A stretch of 64,000 nt of DNA from Isoetes taiwanensis (Eukaryota > Streptophyta > Lycopodiopsida > Isoetales > Isoetaceae), in NCBI GenBank assembly GCA_021234155.1, contig JAJEKV010000070.1, positions 6,209,311 to 6,273,310 on the forward strand, read 5' to 3'. Positions 1-8,560 of this stretch are shown in pieces. How positions within the stretch are numbered: the first letter of the stretch is position 1; each line of letters opens with the position of its first letter. The notes under the pieces were generated by a model. That model saw nothing but the letters and a program-made list of their open reading frames with translations, was not told the DNA's origin and made no database searches. A program made the translations under genes and the position numbers.

Positions 1-116
1 TACATCATTAGACAGATCGAGGAGCTTAAATTGTGAAACATCAAATTTCATCTAAAATATACTATTCAATCAAATGTTATAACTAAAATTGTAATAGCGC
101 CTAGAAAAAGCACCAT
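1..116. other. AT-rich sequence, no feature seen
   Basis: AT-rich DNA before the first minisatellite. I see no coding or repeat signal in it. Confidence 0.5.
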
Positions 117-420
117 CTGACGATTAGTCTGATGCAATATCTGACGAATAGTCTGACGTAAAATCTGATGATATATCTGACGTTATATCTGACGCATTTT
201 CTGACGATTATTCTGACGCAAATGTTGATGCTTAACCTGACGCATATTCTGATGCAAATTCTGACGCTTAACCTGACGAAGGCTTCTGACGATTTACGTG
301 ACGATATGTCTAACGTATTATCGTCAGGAAAAGCATAAAAATAGTAATCGTCAGTACGTTCGTTAGCCTGTACGTCAGGCAAAAATCTCTCTAGACAGTC
401 TGACGATTTTTCTGACAAAA
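117..420. repeat. 12-bp minisatellite, TCTGACG-based
   Basis: About two dozen degenerate repeats of a 12-bp unit, TCTGACG plus five mostly A/T bases (variants TCTGATG, CCTGACG). Because the unit is a multiple of three, the minus strand stays open and reads as a VR/IR-rich four-residue repeat. That 105-codon ORF is most simply a by-product of the repeat. The units degrade toward the right end, where the spacing becomes irregular. Confidence 0.85.
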
Positions 421-536
421 AATGCTCATTCTCTTGTAGTGGTTGGATCTAACCATTGAAGTTATTTTTCACGAATGTAAAACAATACGATACATTCCCA
501 AAGTTGAGCAACAAACAATATTCCAGGTGGTGGTGC
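421..536. other. Unassigned AT-rich spacer
   Basis: Spacer between two minisatellites. No ORF, hairpin or repeat could be supported. Confidence 0.4.
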
Positions 537-722
537 TTTGCTTAAGAAATAGCCTCAAAAAAACCATACTTCCTTAAGAAATAGCTGTGTAAAAACTACG
601 CCACTTCAGAAAACCACACTTCTGTAAAAAAACAGCCACTTAAAAACTACACCTACTTAAAAACCACACCTCAAAAAACTATACTTACTTTAAAAAATAG
701 CTACGTAAAAACTATACCTAGT
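537..722. repeat. Degenerate AC-rich minisatellite, left part
   Basis: Tandem, roughly 55-60 bp degenerate units built from modules such as AAAAACTACACC, ACTTCAGAAAACCATACTT and CCTTAAAAAACAGC. The same array resumes at 1205; the LINE 3' end at 723-1204 has been inserted into it. Confidence 0.75.
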
Positions 723-1204
723 GAGACTGTGGAGCATTGTCTGGTTTTATGCCCTCATTTGCAGGTTGCCTGGGATTGGGTCAGGGCTCTGTTTCAGGTG
801 AGATTGAATAGCCAACAATTGCTGCTTCATGTGTATCCTGGTGCTTGGCCGCCAGATGGCAGAAGCCTTGCATCCGTCGCGGGCTTGGTTGGTGTGGTTG
901 ATTTGGAAGCGGCGGTTGTTGTGGATCTTTCGGGGATTCAGCAAAGCCTCTCTGATTCCTCGACTTCAGTACAAGCTATTTCAAAGCTTTTGGTGTTCCC
1001 TGGATTAGTAGAGCGGAAGTTTTCCATTTGGCGGGACTTCTTGGGTGTGGTAGATGGTGATGGTCGGTTTACAATGTTAGAGAGTTCAGCTTGTTGTGGA
1101 GTGTCGAGGTATCACTGTCTCTTTGGGGCAGTTCTCCTTCCTCCTCACTTGCTTTGTAACATTACCATTCTTTTAATATATTGCTGACACAGTTCTTCAA
1201 AAAA
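723..1204 (+). mobile_element. 5'-truncated LINE with poly(A) tail
   Basis: Truncated non-LTR retrotransposon. The open segment at about 729-1187 starts with a reverse-transcriptase zinc-binding (zf-RVT) signature, ETVEHCLVLCPHL, as in C-termini of plant LINE ORF2 proteins. The 3' end is AATATATTGCTGACACAG then TTCTTC and a poly(A) run. A 16-bp target-site duplication (AAAAACTATACCTAGT at 707-722 and 1205-1220) flanks it, which sets the borders. A second copy of the same 3' tail is at 25095-25278 on the minus strand. No functional protein is encoded here. Confidence 0.85.
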
Positions 1205-1790
1205 AAAAACTATACCTAGTTATATAAACCACACAAAAAAAAATCATATTTCCTTAAAAGTAGCTTCTTAAACACTACACCTAGTTATAAACTACACCAC
1301 TTCAGAAAACCATACTTCATTAAAAAAAATCCAAAAAACTTAAAAACTACACCCGCTTATAAACCACACTTCAAAAAACCATACTTCTTTAAAAAACAGC
1401 TATTTAAAAACTACACCCACTTATAAACGACATCTCAAAAAACAACACCTCGATTAAAAAAACTACACCACTTCAGAAAACCATACTTCCTTAAAAAACA
1501 ACCACTTAAAAACTATACCTCCTTATAAACCACACTTCAAAAAACTATACTTCCATAAAAAACGACTACTTAAAAACTACACCTAGTTATAAACTACACC
1601 TCAAAAAACAACACCTTCTTAAAAACAACACCCCCTCAAAAAAATAAGCAACACTTCTTTTAAAAAAACGACACCTCAAAAAAGGACCACACCTTCAAAA
1701 AAAAAAAAACTATAGCTCCATAAAAAAAACTACACCGCCTTCTTAATAAACCACACCTCCACAAAACCACATGTAGATTTTTTGGAACAA
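1205..1790. repeat. Degenerate AC-rich minisatellite, right part
   Basis: Continuation of the array at 537-722: repeated CTACACC / AAACCACAC / CATACTTCCTTAAAAAA modules, decaying to A-rich sequence near 1680-1760. Confidence 0.75.
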
Positions 1791-1821
1791 CGACATGTGG
1801 TCTTTTTGTTACTGTTGTTTT

Positions 1822-2157
1822 TAGGTGTGGACCCAGAATTGGGGTGGTAGTGTTGCTTGCAATGCTTGACAGCTTCCCTGGATGACCTCCTGCATTGTCT
1901 TTTATTAGGTATCTGATAGTTCTTTCCCATGCTCTCACTTCCATTGGTTTCTGACTCGTCTCGTCTATCATGACTGTCAGGGGTGTGCTTGCCCGTAACC
2001 TGAATTCCTGTTTGTGCCACTGTCTAAGAATCCCTTCCTGTTTTTCCCATTTCTTATTTGTTAGGTCCGGTCCCCATGCCTCAGCCCCATATAGTTGCGT
2101 CGACGCGACCACTGCACTAAACAAATAGCACTTGATCTCCCAGTCGATCTTCATGGT
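1822..2157 (-). pseudogene. LINE ORF2 C-terminal fragment
   Basis: The minus-strand reading frame starting near 2154 begins with a segment containing YLFSAVVASTQLYGAEAWG. This resembles the region just after the reverse transcriptase domain of plant LINEs (…LYG-E-WG…), followed by a segment with RAWERTIRYLIK. The frame then runs into the degenerate repeat below 1820. The fragment is cut at both ends. It directly abuts the 3' tail of another LINE at 2158, so one was probably inserted beside the other. No function remains. Confidence 0.65.
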
Positions 2158-2580
2158 CTAGTAGAATAGAATAGATTTTTTATCGTCCACGGAGATCAAT
2201 TGACCTATGGGACCCAAACAAAAAGAGAGCAGCAAGTGTATTATTGTCAGCAGTAATAAGTATGCTGGTACACTGTACAATTGCATAGGGCAGTTCAGTA
2301 CTGTCCCAGAGGACATAACTGAGTCCGTGTATCCATAACCTCCTGGAGGTATAACCCCAACAAGTCGTATTTAATAACTCATGCAGCAACTGATCAAGCA
2401 CAACTAACCGAACATACTGCGCTCCGATATGGACAAACGCTGGGCAGATATGAAGGGCATGACATTCATCTTCAATGGCGCCCTGGTGGCAACGGTGACA
2501 AAGCTTATCCTCCCGTGATTCACGAGTCCAATGCCTTGTCTCAATGCGGAGATGATGTGCACCCGTGCAGAGAAACATCA
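2158..2580 (-). mobile_element. LINE 3' fragment with zinc-binding motif and TATTC tail
   Basis: Read on the minus strand, the frame at about 2578-2180 contains HHLRIETRHW and a zinc-finger-like block, LCHRCHQGAIEDECHAL (C-x2-C then H…C), typical of LINE ORF2 C-termini in this genome. It is followed by GGGTCCCATAGG, a GTGGACGATAAAAAA segment and a (TATTC)n-type tail ending at 2158. The same 3' tail is recognisable at 17970-18110, and a related one at 13862 and 39728. Strongly 5'-truncated. Confidence 0.7.
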
Positions 2581-2997
2581 GAAGGAAAAGGACAAAGCGG
2601 AGAAGGGAAGCAAGATGGAAAGGGAGGGAAAGAGAAGCAAGAAATCGAGCAAGAAGGAGAAAAAAGAAAGGAAGGAAGAGGAGGGGATGGAAGGCAGTGC
2701 AATGCAGGGGTCAGAAGAAAAAGAAGAGGAAGAAAAAGAGAAAAGGAAGAGGCGAAAACAAAGAAACAAAGAAGACGAAGCCCTCGACCAAGTCCAGTGC
2801 CTAGTCCTCCCACAATTTCGGTGCCCTCTCCACAGCATGAGGAGGCCAGTAGAAGTGATAGTGCTGGTGGTGGAGCTTCGTGTGCCACTGCAAGCACGGC
2901 AGAGAGGGGAGGTACCTCGACATCACAAGTTCAGGTGTCTGTGCCATCCCAATTGATAAAAATGAGGATAGCCCAGCACTTGCTAGAGGTGCCCTAA
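2580..2997 (+). pseudogene. Lys/Glu-rich then Ser/Pro-rich ORF, unrecognised
   Basis: The plus-strand frame ending at the TAA at 2995-2997 is Lys/Arg/Glu/Gly-rich up to about 2780. It then has a Pro/Ser-rich stretch (SPRPSPVPSPPTISVPSP) and an Ala/Ser/Gly-rich tail. The first part is purine-biased DNA, so the charged region may be a composition artefact; the Pro/Ser part looks more gene-like. It lies just upstream of the plus-strand segment at 3175-3474 and may be an earlier exon of the same gene. No domain is recognised. Confidence 0.3.
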
Positions 2998-3174
2998 GGC
3001 CTCAAGGTCGAAAGGTCCGAGGAGGAGAAGATGGCAGAAACTACTTTGAATAAGATATATGACTATCGCCATCTTTTCTCTCTCGGCATTACATTCACAA
3101 AAAAAAATTAACGTGTTCAATTTATACCAGGGCCCTCCAAATTTGACCTCAAGGCCAAAAAATATGGACGACAT

Positions 3175-3474
3175 TAAGATTTGTTGGAATCTTTCCAGAA
3201 TGACCCGCACCTGGTATTCACACCATCCAATGTGATCCCATTCAACTCCATCACTAAGAAATTAGTTCCTTGGAAAACCGAGGACGATCTAATGAGGTTG
3301 CACTACTACATAGTGAATGGTAATCACTCGGTACTTGCAGTGCACTTGTTTTGCAGATTTCTGAGCACTGCAAAGTCCCAAGGGCAGATGTCCAGAATCT
3401 ATGAGTTCTGGACATGCCGGGTGTTGTCGGGAGATGTGAACGAGCAGCCTGCAGCTCAGTTGTGGGATGAATGA
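3175..3474 (+). pseudogene. Fragment with YYIVNGNHS motif, function unknown
   Basis: An open plus-strand segment of about 100 codons ending in a TGA. It contains MRLHYYIVNGNHSVLAVHLF, where the YYIVNGNHS core resembles the 'I-x-G-x-H-R/S' box of ParB/sulfiredoxin-like folds. Segments of this kind occur in repetitive plant ORFs, as I remember them. Flanking sequence has frame breaks (a stop before residue 1 and again after WDE). It overlaps nothing on the plus strand. Assignment to a ParB-like fold is inference from one motif. Confidence 0.35.
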
Positions 3475-3518
3475 CATTGCAGCAAAGACTATCTTCAAGG
3501 AACCTTTCATTGATAAGA

Positions 3519-5004
3519 TCACCCACCTGAGGCACCAGTATGCGCTTTGTGACAAGCAGCCATGCACAAACGTCGGAGGAAAAAATCATCCACCGCGCAC
3601 CGAAGAAGCCGCAACGGACCCTCTGCAACAATGGTAAATAGAAAGGGAGCCAAATGGCATCCTTGCCTAATTCCCGTTCCCGTGGAGAAAATGTCAGAAG
3701 GCTCACCTTGGAATGCAACAGCGGCCTTGACAGACTTCAATAACTTCCACACTGTTCTACAAAAGGTGGGCCCAAAACCCAACCTGTGCATAGGAACATC
3801 CAAGAGACACTGTCATAAGATTTGACAAAGTCAAGGTTGAGGTATACTAGCTGTTGTCCAGTCTGACATGCCCAATACATGCCTTCATACGTAGTTGCAA
3901 CATTGTTAAGAATATGTCACCCATGTAGGAAGCCAGATTGTTTCTGACGAATGGAATCCCATAATATTACTTCTCTGCATATGCTTTTGCTATGTTCTTG
4001 AAGACCACAGGCAATAACGTAATGGGCCTCCACAGAGAAATCGTCCTGGGCTCTTTGACCTTAGGAATCAAAATGATTATACCAGTATTCAAGATCTTGT
4101 CCAACTGATGTGACTATAGAAGATTTTCATATGCCTGCCATAGCAGCGCCAACGCCCATTCCCAAGGGATTCTAAAAAACACCAGAGGAATGCCATCCCT
4201 ACCTGGATGGACACTTATCATTGGCCATGAGGTGGACAACTTCCTGAGGGTTCTGCATAGTGAGTGGAGCTTCCATGTGCTGCTGCTGAGCGGGAGAAAT
4301 GATAGAAGAAATTTTAGACAACACAATATCCCCCGCCCCATCCTCGAAAGGGAGAGATTTCTCAAAGAAGGAACTAAAATGTGCCGAGAGGAACTGTTTC
4401 AACTGCTCCAAAGAGGAGATGACATCACCGTTGCCACATTGAAGGGAGGATAAAGCAGAGCTCCGCCACTTTATTCGAGACGACATGAAAAAAGATTTTG
4501 AGCACTTATCACCATCTTTGAGCCAAGAAAGACCTGCTTTTAACTTATCAACTCTTACCTCTGCCTCTTCCAGCTCCTGAATTTGTCTCACTAATTCTGC
4601 TTCTCAAGCATGGTTGACATTCTGAGTCCTGAACTGCTCCAACTCGTCGTATTTCTCCCTTATCGCAGCTCTTTCATGTTGGACCTGTTCTTGGCCCCAC
4701 TGCTTTGCAAAGAATTTAATGTTAGCAAGATCAAAAACTAGTAGGGCTCGTCAAAGGTGGAGTATTTTCCAAAACATGCTAACCAACAAGACAAACCTGC
4801 AGCATTTAACAAATGGAGCTTAAAGCGAGAATAAAATTGACCACTTTGGATAACCACGTGGTTAGGAAGGCCTTTGTCCATTGGAAGAGCCACACAAAAC
4901 TTCGCGCCTCCAATGATGGAGTGTGCAATATGGACACCCAGGGCATTGCAATAGACTTAAGGAAAGAGGGGACCAGAAGGTCAAGAGGCAGATCAAGTAT
5001 TTGA
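3519..5004 (-). pseudogene. LINE ORF2 reverse transcriptase, broken
   Basis: Minus-strand LINE ORF2, N-to-C from about 5000 down to 3520. A linker region contains LSWLKDGDKCSKSFF. It is followed by the RT entry (DGIPLVFF, then IILIPKVKEPRTISLWRPIT), the later RT block GFGPTFCRTVWKLLKS and the GIRQGCHLAPFLFTI box. The YADD/FADD box is not clearly preserved. At least three frame changes or stops interrupt it (near 4110, 3840 and 3600). It would have encoded the retrotransposon polymerase. Its 5' part (4149-5004) is duplicated at 45320-46175, whereas the RT core is present only here. Confidence 0.8.
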
Positions 5005-5888
5005 AACTAGCACGGATCCTTTGCTTTGAGAGACATGTCAATTGAAAATCCAGGAAAATAACTTAGTTTTGAAAGAGAACAGTACCACCCATGGAATCCA
5101 CAGCCTTCGCCAATTTAAGAACATAATGAGAAAGAAGCCTTTACTCAAAGACTTAATGGATTCGAAAGGACTGATGTGATTCTTATGCAAAAGTGCACTC
5201 ATCCAACCGGATATTCTCTTCAAATTGAAATATCCACCTGTCCAGTAGTCGACCACAGACTAAACCACCAAATGTTCTATGTATCGCAAGTGCTCACTCT
5301 GATCAATCTGAATGACTAATTATATCCCTGCCATATCACCCGTCAGATGGAACTTCTGCAATGTCTCCAATAACAAGCGATCAGGAGGACTTAACAGCAT
5401 CATTCTTTATAGATTTCATCACGTCTTCTTTATTGCCATTGCGAACAAAGGACATGGCTTCTGAGACTCGCTCGCTGTGATGAGGAGGCAGGTTGTTCTT
5501 TAGCCAGTCACTGGAGTTCGATTGTGATACAGCTGGACAAAGTCATTCGTCCTTCACGCATTTTGATATTGTAGATCGTGGACTCTAGAGTCAGGATGAC
5601 GAGTTTATCGCCTCTCACGTTTGGATTCTTTGCTGAAGGTAGAAGAACCTCTGGTCTCCTGTGTTGATTTGCCGAGAACTCCCTCCGCAATGGGTTCTGT
5701 CTGAGAAGAGAGCAAATGAGCATGCACCTCATAGCATATGGCATGAAGTAACCTCTCGTACATCTGCATCCACTTGTCGAGCAGAGGCAATGGATGCACC
5801 AATTTCATGATTCTTTATCCCCAGCCCAACATCTTTAGAGGCTGCAGTTTCATGGAAGACTCTCGGTCAGACGGGTTATTCTGAATTA
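5005..5888 (-). pseudogene. Degenerate minus-strand gene segment, unrecognised
   Basis: Several minus-strand stretches look coding but are in different frames. Near 5816-5610 there is a helix-rich segment beginning MKLVHPLPLLDKWMQMYERL. Near 5520-5390 a segment contains DWLKNNLPPHHSERVSEAMS. A third open stretch is at 5256-5038. Just upstream (5888-5816) the frame that would continue the ORF at 7321-7765 ends in TAA. I do not recognise a family. It may be the 3' end of the gene interrupted by the hAT-like element, or an unrelated LINE 5' region. Confidence 0.3.
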
Positions 5889-5896
5889 CTGCAGAC
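5889..5896. other. hAT-like target-site duplication, left
   Basis: CTGCAGAC, 8 bp, repeated at 7313-7320. Eight bp is the normal hAT TSD length. Confidence 0.7.
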
Positions 5897-7312
5897 CATA
5901 GTTAGAAGTTAGCAGTTATTCGTTAGCTAACGACTAACGTGAAAATAACGGCTAATGAGTTATCAGCCAAGGTGATAACGCGTTATTTTGGGGCCAAAAA
6001 AAAAAATCGAATTTTAACAAATTGAAACTTGTTATTGACTAATTCGAGCATGTTGAATTCAAATATGGAATCAGAATTTTGAACAGACTACTCTAACCTG
6101 CTGAAACTTCATCTTAGTACCCAAACCTGTGTTGCGCTCAGTCTTACAGAAATCCCTTCATGCATCTGCATGTCCATAGCTTATCCTGCAATTAAAGTCC
6201 ACATCTACCAATATTTTTACTTCAAGTAGCAACAAAATAAGCACCATAAAAATGTAGCACATAAATTTAATTGTTATTACTATTAACCCAAAAACATATA
6301 TTTGTCTGTGCAAGAACAGTAAGCTGGCTGCAAATTTACAAGTTTGGATCATTGAGATTCCTACTCAATATTAGTATTCAAGGAAATGAAATTTATAACT
6401 AAGGAAAGCTGGCAGCCCCCGGATCCTCTGGGTAACCAGTTAAACCCATTACAAGTAATGCTATTAAACTAGTTATGGAACTAGATCAAGCGCACCATGA
6501 GGGCTTCAATCAGTATGGTGACAGACCCACACATTGGATCCAAAAGAACAGGGCCCCTATCCTGCATCCCCAAAACATTATTCTTATTTGGAAACTCCAA
6601 AGCCTGGAACCTGCTTATTCCATCCTGATATATTTAAGATTGCAGCTGCATTTTCTTCATTCAATCCTGCACGATGCATTAACATCTCTATATCATCTCT
6701 TGTGAATGGTGGTGCCACAAAAATCCCTGTAAATGACTGCCTTATCTTTATACATGGATAAAAACAATGGCACATTGGGTGGTCCTCCCACATCCCAAGG
6801 CGCATCAGGCCTTAAACCGTTGCAGGAGTCTCTGATACTATCATAAACAACATCTTAAACTGAGAATTTGTAACTGAGGAACAACCCCAAACTCTGGAAT
6901 CAACAGAGAACGTCCTAAAGGCCCATCCATCTCTTATTTCCTTACGATGGGTTCTCCTTCACCAACAACTTGGGCAGCTCAAGCAAAAGAAACATGGAAA
7001 GAAACATACCTGGCTCTGTTTTAGATTCTTGTAGCAGCAGTAGAAGATCGCCGCCAGAGCCGCCAGACTCGCCGCTTCCTCACGTCTGATTCGTTCGCCG
7101 CTTCTTCGCGCTGCCTTCGATTCGATGCAATCAGGGCCGTTAGCACCGTGAGGCCAAGGAGACACCTGAGGAGAAGCATAGGGAAAAAAAACAGAGGGAA
7201 AAAATGGGTCGAAAAAAAGTGGTCCCAAAATAATACGTTATTTTACGTTATTTTCTTTTATAACGCATAACGCGTTATCCCCAATTTGATAATGCGTTAT
7301 CTTCTATCCATG
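5897..7312. mobile_element. Non-autonomous hAT-like DNA transposon
   Basis: Bounded by 8-bp direct repeats CTGCAGAC. Imperfect terminal inverted repeats are CATAGTTAGAAGTTA (left) and CATGGATAGAAGATA (right, complement), 12 of 15 matching. Subterminal regions are packed with GTTAT/ATAACG motifs in opposite orientation, and inverted copies of AACGCGTTATTTTGG lie near 5976 and 7222. No transposase ORF is seen. Superfamily is inferred from TSD length and subterminal repeat style. The interior holds only short ORFs and a CG-rich patch at 7030-7130. A second copy is at 47069-48491. Confidence 0.65.
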
Positions 7313-7320
7313 CTGCAGAC

Positions 7321-7782
7321 TGTTGTTGCACCAGGCTTTCTGCCTTGGATGCAGGTTTTTTATGTAGGGACACTGATTCCCGGTTCTATGAAAAGAGCTC
7401 CCCACCGGGCTCTTTCCGTCCCGCTCCAAAGTTTTAGCATCTGTGTCCTTCGCAAAACAAGAGTCTTTCTCCCTTGCAGCCTGTCTATGTTCCAGGTCTG
7501 CTGAAACCGGTGGCTCTATCAAGCCTATACGGTCCCTCCAAGGAAGTCCACGAGTTTCATCCACCTTAGATGTCTCTTCAAACCTTACCATCTCTCTGAA
7601 TACTGGTAAGACTACTTCTATCTGCATATTTGATGATTCAAAGTCGGAAGTAACTTCAGTTGGTCCTGGTGCAGATCGATTGCCATAAGTGGAGGAAGAA
7701 CCCAGACTGTTTGTTCCCATCTCGTTCGCTTTAGAGGCATGTTGCTCAGGACATCTACACTTCATCTTCTGCCAGCAAAATC
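7321..7782 (-). pseudogene. Interrupted host-like ORF, function unknown
   Basis: Minus-strand frame opening with MKCRCPEQHASKANEMGTNS near 7765. It remains open through a polar region (…RDRIGLIEPP…) to the hAT-like insertion at 7312. In the duplicate (48500-48939) the same frame is intact down to the hAT TSD. Across the TSD it would continue in frame into 5888-5816 and stop at TAA, giving a coherent C-terminus of roughly 175 codons. This copy has a frameshift near 7380-7400. The Copia element is inserted just upstream at 7783. No family recognised. Confidence 0.45.
7778..7782. other. Copia target-site duplication, left (AAATC)
   Basis: AAATC immediately before the 5' LTR. The same 5 bp immediately follows the 3' LTR at 27605-27609. 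Confidence 0.9.
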
Positions 7783-7801
7783 TGTTGGAATGTATTTATA
7801 A
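7783..7801 (+). repeat. Copia 5' LTR, first 19 bp
   Basis: TGTTGGAATGTATTTATAA, identical to the first 19 bp of the 3' LTR at 27365. Helitron insertion after the final A interrupts the LTR, which resumes at 19660 with TACATCC. Confidence 0.92.
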
Positions 7802-7974
7802 TCTTATATTATAATGTTTTGGTGTCCAGATTTGGTCTAGAAGTTGGACGGCCCAGACAGACGCCCGTTCTATAAAAAACCCTAAAAAAACCCTCATTTA
7901 ACCCTAAAGAGGTAAAAATAGCCCTAAAGTGCCGAATCCGTTGAATTATCTAAGGAGACAAAGGTAGCCCTAAA

Positions 7975-8055
7975 GAAAAGGGCGAATCCAAGCTTGCAGT
8001 CGGATATGCAAGAAGAAAAGGGCGAATCCAAGCTTGCAGTCGGATATGCAAGGCT
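7975..8055. repeat. 41-bp tandem duplication
   Basis: Two adjacent near-identical units, each containing AAAAGGGCGAATCCAAGCTT and GCAGTCGGATATGCAAG. Also present in the copy near 49110-49190. Confidence 0.85.
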
Positions 8056-8164
8056 AAACCACCCAATGCCGGATCAGCAGGCCGACCACCACACAAGTAA
8101 GGAAAAATAGAAGAAGATTCCACCGCGAATCCGACATTTACGCTTGATTTTCATCTCTCGCTCC

Positions 8165-8560
8165 ATTTTCTAAGTGCCGGGTTTGAGCAGTGGCGGCATG
8201 GCTATGAGATTTGGCAGCCCAGGCTTAAAAAGCCATAGAGCGGAGCGCCCAAAACAGGGCAGCCGGATTGAGCCAAGGGCTGCCAAAATTTGCAAAGGGC
8301 AACCGGGTAGCCGGATTTTGTACAGAGCAAACCGTATTGGCGGAGGCAAATGGATTCTAAGCCAAAGCCGGATTCGGAGCCAAGGCAATTTTTGATGTGG
8401 GCGGGCTTGGGCCATGAAATCCGGAGGAAACCCAAGATTTCGAAAGCGTAAGAAGCGATTGGGCATGAGCAAAGGCGGCTAGATTTTGAGCAGAGGGCAG
8501 CCGGATTTGGAGCATGGGCACCCGTGATTTGCATGGGCAGCCGGATTTTGGATGGAAACA
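8165..8560. repeat. Degenerate GCAGCCGGATTTTG repeats
   Basis: Imperfect repeats of about 30-35 bp around GGCAGCCGGATTTTGAGC. Corresponding sequence at 49320-49700 differs mainly by small indels at CG sites. Confidence 0.6.

Noticed and set aside
117-420. CRISPR-like array
   Set aside because: The 12-bp period has no constant repeat plus unique spacers of equal length; it is a plain minisatellite in plant DNA.
2515-2580. Start of the plus-strand ORF at 2515
   Set aside because: This part is antisense to the LINE zinc-binding region read on the minus strand, so the ORF was taken only from 2580 on.
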